Below, piece after piece: positions 1-6,673 of a DNA stretch of 10,000 bases (its first letter is position 1; every line of letters begins with the position of its first letter). The notes under the pieces are model-generated. The model was given only the letters and a program-made list of their open reading frames with translations, ran no database searches and was not told the DNA's origin. The position numbers were made by a program, and so were the translations under genes. The stretch comes from Magnetospirillum sp. (GTDB lineage Bacteria; Pseudomonadota; Alphaproteobacteria; Rhodospirillales; Magnetospirillaceae). The stretch is taken from the NCBI GenBank assembly GCA_020217035.1, contig JAIWOG010000116.1, positions 1 to 10,000 of the forward strand, in the 5' to 3' direction.

Positions 1-1
1 C

Positions 2-1465
2 GACGCCGCCCGCGCCGTCAAGGTGCTGGAATTCGCCTTCAAGAACGGCGGCATTGCGGTCGCCGCCTATGACCAAGCCCTGCGCCGCATCGACGATGCC
101 AAACTGCTGGAGCAGAAGAACGGCCTGATCCGCTCGCTGGAGCAGGAATCCGCCGCCAATGACCGGCTTGCGGATGCTGCCCGTGGCTCGGTGGCCGACA
201 CCATTCTGGCGGAGCGCACCAACTGGCTGGCCGAACAGGCGGCCAAGGGGCTGACCGACGCCAATGGCGAACTGGCTCAGTCCTATGCCCAGGTACAGAA
301 ATCCCGCGCCAGCAGCGATGCCGCCCGTGCCATCGCCGATCTGGAACGCGAGATCGACGCCCAGGTGCGTCTGGCCGAGGCGGTGCGCAGCGGCGACCGC
401 AGCAAAGTCCGCGACGTAACCATCGACAATGACGTGGCCAAGTTCGTCCGCAGCCGCAAGCTGGCCGAGGACGATCCCAAGGTCGACGAATACCGGGCGG
501 CCCGGTCGCGTCAATATGCCGAAGCCGTCAAGGACGAGGCCCAGCAGACCAATCTGGCCTACGACGCCACATTGCGGTTCAAGGACGAACTGGCAAAGCT
601 GAACGAGCAGCGGGCCTCGGGCGCCCTCACAGAGGAAGCCTACGCCCGCCGCTACCAGGAACTGGAGCAGGACAAGCTGGCCGCCAGCCGGGAATGGCAG
701 GATGGCGCCATCCGGGCCGTCCGTGCCTATGCCGACGAAGCCACCAATGCCGCCGCATCCGCCGAACGGGTGATGAACGGCATGCTGAAGTCGTCCGAGG
801 ACGCCTTCGTGCAATGGGCCACCACCGGCAAACTGGCGGCGGGCGATTTGTTCAACACCCTGGCGGAAGAGGCCCTGCGGGCGGCCTGGCGTATGGCGGT
901 GATCACCCCGCTGTTCGGCGGGGCCTCCGGCGGCCTGTTCGGTGGCCTGATCGCCGGGATCGGCAGCTTGTTCACCGGTACCGCGTCGGCCGGAAGCAGC
1001 GGTGGCTCGGTCCCCGTGCCCAGTACCGGCAACTTCGCCATCGCCCATACCGGCGGCTTGATCGGCCTCGACCGGCTTCAGACTCGCACAACCAGCGCCT
1101 CGGTGTTCGCCGGGGCGCCCAAGTATCACGGTGGCGGGTTGGTGGCGGGTGAACGCCCCATCATCGCCCGCGTCGGCGAGGGAGTGTTCACACCCCGGCA
1201 GATGGACAATGCCGACCGCCTGCTGGGCGCGGCGCTGTCCCGTCCGGCGGCGGCAACCAACGTGCAGGTCACCGTCCACAACAATGCGGGCGGCACCGAG
1301 GCCAAGGCCCAATGGTCACAGGGTGCGGACGGCAGTGTCCAGATCGACATCTTCGTCGAGGAAATCGAAGGCCGCATGAACCGCCGCATCGCCCGCGGTG
1401 AAGGCATGGCCCCGATGCTGGAACAGCGTTATGGCCTCAACCCGGTGGCGGGAAGCTATCGGTGA
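2..1465 (+). CDS. Phage tail tape measure protein, C-terminal part (5' end outside window)
   Basis: The reading frame is open to the left edge, so the start lies outside; 487 residues are visible (numbering here begins at the GTG at 23, which is probably internal). The role is that of the tape measure, which fixes tail length and occupies the tail tube before DNA ejection. Residues 20-240 are charged, alanine-rich helix/coiled coil. Residues 258-300 (EDAFVQWATTGKLAAGDLF, then a helix leading to TPLFGG) resemble the C-terminal domain of lambda-type tape measure proteins (lambda gpH family). A Gly/Ala-rich hydrophobic stretch follows at 296-320. Residues 366-395 hold the glycine-rich GERP...GEGVFTPRQM motif that recurs near the end of many tape measures. 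It is the first visible gene of the tail operon and is followed 15 bases later, tail to tail, by the minus-strand RES gene. Family call is firm; the N-terminal part is unseen. Confidence 0.9.
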   Translation, partial: DAARAVKVLEFAFKNGGIAVAAYDQALRRIDDAKLLEQKNGLIRSLEQESAANDRLADAARGSVADTILAERTNWLAEQAAKGLTDANGELAQSYAQVQKSRASSDAARAIADLEREIDAQVRLAEAVRSGDRSKVRDVTIDNDVAKFVRSRKLAEDDPKVDEYRAARSRQYAEAVKDEAQQTNLAYDATLRFKDELAKLNEQRASGALTEEAYARRYQELEQDKLAASREWQDGAIRAVRAYADEATNAAASAERVMNGMLKSSEDAFVQWATTGKLAAGDLFNTLAEEALRAAWRMAVITPLFGGASGGLFGGLIAGIGSLFTGTASAGSSGGSVPVPSTGNFAIAHTGGLIGLDRLQTRTTSASVFAGAPKYHGGGLVAGERPIIARVGEGVFTPRQMDNADRLLGAALSRPAAATNVQVTVHNNAGGTEAKAQWSQGADGSVQIDIFVEEIEGRMNRRIARGEGMAPMLEQRYGLNPVAGSYR

Positions 1466-1480
1466 CCGGGGCCGTCCCGA

Positions 1481-2914
1481 TCAGAATTTTTGCGGACGCT
1501 GTTCAATACGGTGGCGTTGGACTGAATGCGGATCGGTCTTGAAGGAAACGGCCTGAACGTGATGGACGCTTAATGATCCGAGATCCAATTTGAGTGTTGG
1601 TTCACGATGGTCACCATCGGGAGACCAATGCGGAAAAATTCGATGCCTGAGTTTAGGGAACTCGTCATCCTGCTGCTTGGGCGACACCCTCTCCCACACG
1701 GTGTAATCGATCTCCGGGCCGTCTTCCGTCGATTCATATAGGTGGGCGTTCACCTTCGTGCCTGATGGCAAATCAATCGGTTCAACCAAAGCCGATTTAT
1801 GAAACATGACAACGTTGAAGCCATTTTTCTGCCCCTGTACAGACCGATAAATGATGCCGTCCAAAGGCGGGCTGGCATCCGCCGCGAGGTAATCGGCGAT
1901 GGCCTGAGTCACCAAATAGTCGAAAGGCTCGTCATCGGGCATGACCGGCATGGTGATCCGGTAGCTCAGGCGTTTTAGGAATTCTGCCCGTTCAAGGCGG
2001 CGGATATACGTTGGATCGAAGCAGCTGCCTGAAACGCTCACTGATTGCAGAGCTTCAACGTCGAGCAGCTTCACCGGATGGATAAAATCGAAGCGTCCAA
2101 TCACCACTCTGCTGCCGACCGGCGGCCTCACCTCGCCAAGAGCAACATCCGGGGAGGAGGCACCATAGAAGACGGAAACCCCACGGGCATTCATGCGTCC
2201 TGCGGCAGCGACCCGATGGGGCGGGGAGCCGATTTCCTTATCGGGATGTTCCAACGCTAGCTGAAGCCTCTCGTCGCTTTGGAAAACTCGAGCGCGGTAC
2301 AGCCCGGTTAGCTTTGTCCCGGCTCCAGCCTGGACAATAATCTCCTTTCCATCCCAGGTCTGATGATCGGCAAGACCCTCAAAAATCGAACTCAGCACCG
2401 CGTGGGCCGAGCGGTTGAAAAACCGGGCCTCCATTTTGATCTGGCGCTCAAAATCGAGCCATTCTGCGTTCAGCTCCACATCTTTGGGCGAGACCTGGAC
2501 GTAATGCGCGTCCGCGTCGAACGGCCCTTCTTCGCCCATTTGGGCCATTTCCATGTCCCAGTGCCGGTCTTCGAGAAGCGCACGGATATCCTCCGCCGGT
2601 TCCTCGTCGATTTCCGCGGTATCACCGATCACGTCCGTGACGCGATCTCCCTCGCGCTCCCAGTCGTAGTCGCCGTCCTTCATCATCGCGTACTCGAAAC
2701 CGGACGGCTCATTGGCGCTCAACCGGAAATGATGCTCGAAAGCCGTCTCGACCAGATCCGCCAGTTCCTCGATGGAAAAGGTCTTTCCGTCTGCCCCGCA
2801 ATATGAACAGGCCGCGTCCTCTCCGTGAGTTTCAATTTCGGCCTTGAGAAAGCTTTCTCCGACGCACTCGGAGCACAAACGCCGGGATTGCGGATCCGAT
2901 TCTTCATCATTCAT
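1481..2914 (-). CDS. HEPN-RES N-terminal plus RES domain protein (predicted NAD+-degrading toxin/effector)
   Basis: This 477-aa protein starts at ATG 2914, preceded by AAGGTGA five bases upstream; a GTG at 2923 is possible but lies inside that ribosome site. Residues 14-17 and 36-39 form two CxxC pairs, a likely zinc ribbon. Residues about 45-190 are helical and acidic and match, from memory, the HEPN/RES N-terminal family; RFFNRSAH (164-171) fits an Rx6H pattern, though its meaning is unproven. Residues about 203-375 form the RES domain: LYRAR (R207), NARGVSVFYGA (R244, Y250), ALGE (E261) and DGIIYRS (S358), the expected order of conserved Arg, Tyr, Glu and Ser. RES proteins such as MbcT consume NAD+. 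About 100 more residues follow. The gene is opposite in strand to its neighbours, lower in G+C (sampled lines 45-60% against about 75% in a flanking line), and has no adjacent antitoxin. Domain call is strong; a role in phage defence or toxicity is inference. Confidence 0.85.
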   Translation of the reverse strand: MNDEESDPQSRRLCSECVGESFLKAEIETHGEDAACSYCGADGKTFSIEELADLVETAFEHHFRLSANEPSGFEYAMMKDGDYDWEREGDRVTDVIGDTAEIDEEPAEDIRALLEDRHWDMEMAQMGEEGPFDADAHYVQVSPKDVELNAEWLDFERQIKMEARFFNRSAHAVLSSIFEGLADHQTWDGKEIIVQAGAGTKLTGLYRARVFQSDERLQLALEHPDKEIGSPPHRVAAAGRMNARGVSVFYGASSPDVALGEVRPPVGSRVVIGRFDFIHPVKLLDVEALQSVSVSGSCFDPTYIRRLERAEFLKRLSYRITMPVMPDDEPFDYLVTQAIADYLAADASPPLDGIIYRSVQGQKNGFNVVMFHKSALVEPIDLPSGTKVNAHLYESTEDGPEIDYTVWERVSPKQQDDEFPKLRHRIFPHWSPDGDHREPTLKLDLGSLSVHHVQAVSFKTDPHSVQRHRIEQRPQKF

Positions 2915-2919
2915 CTCAG

Positions 2920-2926
2920 TCACCTT
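2920..2926 (-). promoter_or_regulatory. Ribosome binding site deciding the RES start
   Basis: On the minus strand AAGGTGA lies five bases before ATG 2914. It pairs well with the end of 16S rRNA (AGGTGA core). It overlaps the alternative GTG start at 2923, which has no comparable site before it. This favours ATG 2914 and a 477-residue product. Confidence 0.6.
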
Positions 2927-2951
2927 GCATCCCGTCCAATCCCAGATGGTC

Positions 2952-2969
2952 CCTCAATGATGATTGAGG
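2952..2969. repeat. Perfect inverted repeat over the putative -10 region
   Basis: CCTCAAT (2952-2958) and ATTGAGG (2963-2969) are perfect 7-base arms around a 4-base loop. The repeat covers the predicted -10 of the RES gene, the position expected for a repressor operator. It has no T-run on either side, so a terminator is unlikely. What binds it, if anything, is unknown. Confidence 0.5.
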
Positions 2970-2985
2970 AGCCGAGCCTGGACAA
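2957..2985 (-). promoter_or_regulatory. Putative promoter of the RES gene
   Basis: On the minus strand TTGTCC (2985-2980) and CATCAT (2962-2957) are separated by exactly 17 bases, matching the sigma-70 -35 and -10 consensus at four of six positions each. Transcription would start near 2950, giving a leader of about 36 bases before ATG 2914. The minus-strand gene faces away from the phage late promoter, so it needs its own promoter, and this 95-base gap is the obvious place. Matches of this quality occur by chance, so the call is tentative. Confidence 0.35.
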
Positions 2986-3009
2986 CCGGTGGAATTGCCC
3001 GGATTCGCC

Positions 3010-3507
3010 ATGACCACGCTTGTCTCCTGGCCCGCCCGGCTGCCGTTGCCGACCTATGACGGCTACGCCCTGGAACCGGAGGCCGCCACCGCCCGCACCG
3101 ACATGGAGGCGGGGCCGGCCCGGCAGCGGCGGCGCTATACCGGCACGCCCACCCGCATTCCGGTGCGCTGGCGCTTATCGGCGCTGGAATTCGCCACCTT
3201 CGAGGCGTGGTTCCGTCTCAAGCTGGCCGATGGCACCGACTGGTTCGCCATCGATCTGCTGGGCGGGATCGGCATCGCGGGACATGAGGCCCGTTTCGTG
3301 GCCCAAAGTGATACGCCCTATCGCGCGGTGCCGGGTCGTGGCGGGGTCTGGATCGTCACCTCTGCGCTGGAGGTAAGCCAGCGCCCGATACTCGACGAGG
3401 CCATGCTGGACATCCTGCTGGCCGAGGATCTGGCCGGCCTGCTCACCGCCTTCGACGGCCTGCATGCCGCTGTTCACCATACGCTTCCCCACCTCACGCC
3501 CTGGTGA
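3010..3507 (+). CDS. Predicted minor tail protein (165 aa)
   Basis: The ATG at 3010 (MTTLVSWPARLPLP) is the likely start; a GTG at 2989 would add seven residues with no better ribosome site. The pattern RRYTGTPTRIPVRWRLS (41-57), FEAWFRLKLADGTDWFAI (64-81) and GGVWIVTSALEV (111-122) recalls small phage proteins found just after the tape measure in alphaproteobacterial siphoviruses: a basic beta strand, an amphipathic helix and a closing strand. The position corresponds to lambda gpM, a minor tail protein of the tail tip, but I cannot show homology to gpM. The ribosome site is weak, which may reflect loss of the native leader when the RES gene was inserted just upstream. The gene ends five bases before the next start. 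Structural tail role is likely; the exact part is not known. Confidence 0.72.
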   Translation: MTTLVSWPARLPLPTYDGYALEPEAATARTDMEAGPARQRRRYTGTPTRIPVRWRLSALEFATFEAWFRLKLADGTDWFAIDLLGGIGIAGHEARFVAQSDTPYRAVPGRGGVWIVTSALEVSQRPILDEAMLDILLAEDLAGLLTAFDGLHAAVHHTLPHLTPW

Positions 3508-3512
3508 CCGCC

Positions 3513-4157
3513 ATGACCCTGCAATCGGAATTGTCTGCCGCCATCGCCAGGGTGACGGCAGATGGGGCGTTGCTACACCAGATCGTCCATGGCCCCGCCG
3601 ACGGCGCTGTCGTCACCGAGGGCGGGACAGTCAAGACCGTGGCCGCCGTGCAGGCGGACATCGCTGCCGCCCTTGTCCAGGAAAAGGCCAAGGCAGTCGC
3701 CGCCGCCGACATCCTCGACCGCATGGCCAACGGCCCGGCGACCGGAGCCGACAGTCTGGTCGAGACCGCCTCCGGGCCGGTGAAGACGCTGCAACGGGCC
3801 ATCGCCGATCTGGAGTCCCTGTACGCCGCCACGCCCGTCGGCGAGAGCCTGGGCCAAATCCAGACCGCCCTGGCCGAAGCCAGCACATTGCTCGGTCAGG
3901 TGCAGGCCGAGGCGGCACAAATTTCCGGGGTGGCGGATCAGACCGCCCATGCCGTCGGCACCGCCCTGGCGGCGCAAAGCGCCTGCGAACAGGCCGCCGC
4001 ATCCGCTGCATCCGCCGCCCAACTGGCTGGCGATCAGGCGGAGCAGGCCCGCTCGATCATGACCTCGTTGTCCGACCTCGGCCTGGATGGCGGCGACATC
4101 GCCGAAATCCATGCCCTTTGGGAAGAGGCCACCCTGCTCGGCCTCGATCTGCTGTAG
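3513..4157 (+). CDS. Alanine-rich tail fibre/stalk-like protein with internal repeat (214 aa)
   Basis: The start ATG 3513 is preceded by GGTGA, which overlaps the stop of the gene before; a GTG at 3504 is an alternative. Residues 21-50 and 68-100 form an imperfect duplication with the shared pattern L-x5-GPAxGA...VKT...AD(I/L). Such units, with GPA and a VKT/VPS element, occur in phage tail fibre stalks. Residues 111-186 are an alanine/glutamine-rich, strongly helical segment, probably a trimeric coiled coil. The C-terminus (187-214) is acidic and hydrophobic, ending in LLGLDLL. No signal peptide or membrane span is seen. It lies directly before the RCC1 fibre gene, so it may be the proximal stalk or adaptor for that fibre. 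No catalytic motif is visible. Fibre role is inference from composition and position. Confidence 0.68.
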   Translation: MTLQSELSAAIARVTADGALLHQIVHGPADGAVVTEGGTVKTVAAVQADIAAALVQEKAKAVAAADILDRMANGPATGADSLVETASGPVKTLQRAIADLESLYAATPVGESLGQIQTALAEASTLLGQVQAEAAQISGVADQTAHAVGTALAAQSACEQAAASAASAAQLAGDQAEQARSIMTSLSDLGLDGGDIAEIHALWEEATLLGLDLL

Positions 4158-4160
4158 GAG
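4157..4160 (+). promoter_or_regulatory. Shine-Dalgarno favouring a TTG start for the RCC1 fibre gene
   Basis: GGAG overlaps the TAG stop of the preceding gene. It is 8 bases from TTG 4169 but 14 bases from ATG 4175, both in the same frame. Spacing favours TTG; codon preference favours ATG. The difference is two residues. Confidence 0.45.
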
Positions 4161-4168
4161 ACATCCCC

Positions 4169-6382
4169 TTGTCCATGTCGTCCCTTCACTCGCTCCTCGA
4201 GGCCATCAAGGGGCGGGGCCAGACGCTTGCGTCCGTCGAGGGTACCGGAGCCGCCTCCGCCCGCGACCTCGTCTATCTCGCCAAGGCGGTGGAAGCCATG
4301 GTCGGTGCCGACGCCCTGCTGGATCTGCTCGACACCGCCGGTCGTCCAGCGGAGATCGTCGTACTGCCGTCCCCCGGCACCGCAACCATCACCCTGACCG
4401 CCGATCAGGTCAGCCGCGACGTGGTGGTGCTGCGCCCCGACCAGGGTGCCTATACCGCAACAGCCGCAATCCTGGTGGCGCCGTCGCGGGGATGGGCCGC
4501 CGTGTTCGACAACGAGCTGGCGATCCCGCTGCGGGTCAAGACCGCCACCCAGACCGATCCGGTGGAGATTGCCCCGGGCCGCAAGGGCTGGCTGTTCTGC
4601 GATGGCTCGGTGGTCGACCATGTGTTCGACGTTGCGGCGGCGGTGGCCGCCGCAACCTCGCCGCTGGCGATGCGCGGCGACCTCTATGTGCGGGACGGCT
4701 CGGGCAATGCCCGGCTGCCGTTGGGGGCTGCCTCCCGCTTCCTCGGCTCGGACGGTACCGATCCCAAATGGCTGCTGCCGCCGGGACGCCCCAACGTGCG
4801 GGCCAAATATCTCGCCAACGACTTTATCGCTCGTGATGGCGACGACAACCTGATCCCCGGCGGTACGGCCGTTTCGCTGACGGCGACGCCCAGGCTGGGC
4901 AACCTGATCACCAACGCGGCCGTGTTTCCCGATCACGCCAATATCGGCATCTGGGACGCGGACAGCCAGTCCTGCATGACCTCCATCTATCGCGGCATGG
5001 CGGCGGTGTTCCAGGACGGCGGCCTTTCGGTGTGGGGCAATTCCAATTCGGGACGCAACGGCGATCCCAACGGTTCGCACTGGCCCCACTTCCAGCCTGC
5101 GCTATACCGCACCACCAACGAGGGGCATCTGCTCGGCGAGACGCTGACCGATTCCGCCATCAAGCAGATCTACGGCAATTACGGCACCACCATGATCCTG
5201 CTGGAGAACGGCGAGCTGTATGCCACCGGCTATGGCGGCCACGGCCAGCAGGGCGACGGCACCACGTCGAGCAAGTCGTTCTTCCAGCGTATCGTCTTTC
5301 CCGGCGATGCCGGTCCCGTCCGCTACGTGGTGTCCACCTGCATGACCGGGCCGGACAGCAGCGCCGCCTTTTACGCCCTGATGGAGGACGGCGACGTCTA
5401 TTCCTGGGGCTACAACGGCTATGGCCAGCTTGGCCTGGGCGACGGCACCAACCGGACCATGCCGACCAAGATCGCGGCCTTCGACCGCAACGTCCAATGC
5501 ATCGTGGCGGCGGGCGCCTCCTACGGCTTCGCTCATTTCGTCACCATCGACAACCGCCTGTTCGCCTGCGGCTATAACGGCTACGGCAATCTGGGGGACG
5601 GCACCACCGCCAACAAAGCTGCCCCGGTGCTGATCGATGCCGGGCCGGTGGTGAAATGCGCCAATACCGGCTACGGCTCGTTCAACTTCGCCTTCTACAT
5701 CAAGGCGGATGGCAAGCTTTATGCCATGGGCTTCAATGAAAGCGGCCAGTTGGGGGACAATTCCACCACCAACCGCGCCAGCCCCGTCCTGGTCAGCAAT
5801 CTCGGCCTGACCGATCCGACCAAGGTGATCGACATCTGGGCTTATGGCGCCCGCTACGGTGCCGGCGCCTTCGCGCTGGCCAAGAACGGGCAGTTTTGGG
5901 CGTGGGGCAGCAACGTCAATGGTCAGTTGGGTCTGGGCGACACCACCAGCCGTCCGGCCCCCGCCCTGGTGCCGGGCGTCGAGCACGTTTCGCAGGTCGT
6001 CTCGCCGACCACCGGGATCAGCCAAGGCACCCAGTACCACTACAACAACGTGATGATCCTGCGGCACGCCAATGCCGCCGACCGCATCACGCGGCGCAAC
6101 GGCTATCCCATGACGGCGGGTTGGGGCGGCGCATTCATGGGCACTCCCAACGCATCGAACCCGACCACCGCCTTCAAGTATGTCGGCTTCCCGCCGAAAT
6201 ACCATGGCCGCATCCGCCGTATCGGCTGCTCGGGCTACCACGACGGCACCGGTAACGCCGAGCAGGACGCCTACGCCCTGGCCATGGACGGCACTGTCTT
6301 CGCCTGGGGACCGTCCAGCAACTACTCGCTCGGCGACTGGATGAACACCTCCAGCATCTGCCCCCAGCCCCTGAAATTCTGA
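4169..6382 (+). CDS. Tail fibre protein with RCC1-type beta-propeller (737 aa)
   Basis: Probable receptor-binding fibre. Numbering from ATG 4175: residues 1-55 are helical. Residues 60-150 (ATITLTADQVSRDVVVL ... FCDGSVVDHVF) match the beta domain common in phage fibres, where a TLTxxQ strand is later followed by a CDG element. Residues 166-200 (RGDLYVRDGSGNARLPLG, then FLGSDGTDPKW) match the fibre linker seen before tip domains. From about 280 on, RCC1 repeats of the form (Y/F/W)xxGxNxxGQLGDGT recur near 283 (weak), 344, 405, 459, 511, 571 and 705, with a degenerate copy near 635 (MTAGWGGAFMG). Seven blades make the known RCC1 propeller, so one copy may be a cap or half blade. An alternative is that the protein is a cargo surface protein, but the fibre-type N-terminus argues otherwise. 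The following gene starts 16 bases on. Confidence 0.85.
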   Translation: MSMSSLHSLLEAIKGRGQTLASVEGTGAASARDLVYLAKAVEAMVGADALLDLLDTAGRPAEIVVLPSPGTATITLTADQVSRDVVVLRPDQGAYTATAAILVAPSRGWAAVFDNELAIPLRVKTATQTDPVEIAPGRKGWLFCDGSVVDHVFDVAAAVAAATSPLAMRGDLYVRDGSGNARLPLGAASRFLGSDGTDPKWLLPPGRPNVRAKYLANDFIARDGDDNLIPGGTAVSLTATPRLGNLITNAAVFPDHANIGIWDADSQSCMTSIYRGMAAVFQDGGLSVWGNSNSGRNGDPNGSHWPHFQPALYRTTNEGHLLGETLTDSAIKQIYGNYGTTMILLENGELYATGYGGHGQQGDGTTSSKSFFQRIVFPGDAGPVRYVVSTCMTGPDSSAAFYALMEDGDVYSWGYNGYGQLGLGDGTNRTMPTKIAAFDRNVQCIVAAGASYGFAHFVTIDNRLFACGYNGYGNLGDGTTANKAAPVLIDAGPVVKCANTGYGSFNFAFYIKADGKLYAMGFNESGQLGDNSTTNRASPVLVSNLGLTDPTKVIDIWAYGARYGAGAFALAKNGQFWAWGSNVNGQLGLGDTTSRPAPALVPGVEHVSQVVSPTTGISQGTQYHYNNVMILRHANAADRITRRNGYPMTAGWGGAFMGTPNASNPTTAFKYVGFPPKYHGRIRRIGCSGYHDGTGNAEQDAYALAMDGTVFAWGPSSNYSLGDWMNTSSICPQPLKF

Positions 6383-6398
6383 CCGGAGGAAACAGGCC

Positions 6399-6668
6399 AT
6401 GAAGGTTTACGCCTATACCCCCGCCGATGGCCGCCACTGGCTGCCGGCGCAGCACTACGAATCCCTCGGCCAGTGCGGCGGCAAGCACTACTTCGCCATC
6501 CCCGACGACGCGGAAATCCCCGAGCAGCCCGAGGAAATCGGCTTCGGCCAAATCACCGATGCCGACGAACTTCGTCAGGTGGTTGAGACCGCGCCTTACT
6601 TCTTCCGCTGGCGCGGCAGCGCCGATCTGACCGCTGAGGCGGCCAAGGTCGGCATCGTGCTGGAGTGA
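6399..6668 (+). CDS. Small protein of unknown function after the fibre gene (89 aa)
   Basis: A strong ribosome site GGAGGA (6385-6390) lies eight bases before ATG 6399, so the gene is surely translated. The product is acidic, with aromatic-rich patches (MKVYAYTP, HWLPAQHYESLG, KHYFAIPDDAEIP, YFFRWRG) and no signal peptide, membrane span or catalytic motif that I recognise. Its place right behind the fibre gene is where phages often encode a fibre assembly chaperone or a small fibre-associated protein, but nothing in the sequence proves this. The next gene's ribosome site overlaps its last codons. Confidence 0.75.
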   Translation: MKVYAYTPADGRHWLPAQHYESLGQCGGKHYFAIPDDAEIPEQPEEIGFGQITDADELRQVVETAPYFFRWRGSADLTAEAAKVGIVLE

Positions 6669-6673
6669 TCAGC

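Noticed and set aside
2045..2806. Plus-strand open frames inside the RES gene (2045-2260 and 2363-2806)
   Set aside because: They lack ribosome sites and recognisable motifs, while the minus-strand RES frame is supported by domain motifs over its full length.
1473..2942. Possible short direct repeat at the two edges of the RES block (CCGTCCCGATC and CCGTCCAATCC)
   Set aside because: Only about eight or nine of eleven bases agree and similar GC-rich words are common here; it is not evidence of a target-site duplication.
3464..4168. Upstream extension of the RCC1 fibre frame
   Set aside because: This part is Arg/Gly/Pro-rich shadow sequence overlapping the whole 214-aa gene; the ribosome site at 4157-4160 marks the true start near 4169/4175.
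4676..4684. RGD tripeptide in the fibre protein
   Set aside because: It is part of the common GDLYVRDG fibre linker and no integrin-type role makes sense in a bacteriophage.
4978..6382. Diversity-generating retroelement target in the Asn/Tyr-rich RCC1 region
   Set aside because: No reverse transcriptase, template repeat or accessory gene is in the window, and Asn/Gly/Tyr richness is explained by the RCC1 repeat itself.
5102..6400. Long minus-strand open frame (432 codons) opposite the RCC1 fibre gene
   Set aside because: Its product is rich in Gly, Ala, Val, His and Asp without domains, as expected from the reverse of a high-GC gene; the + strand frame has clear repeats and ribosome sites.
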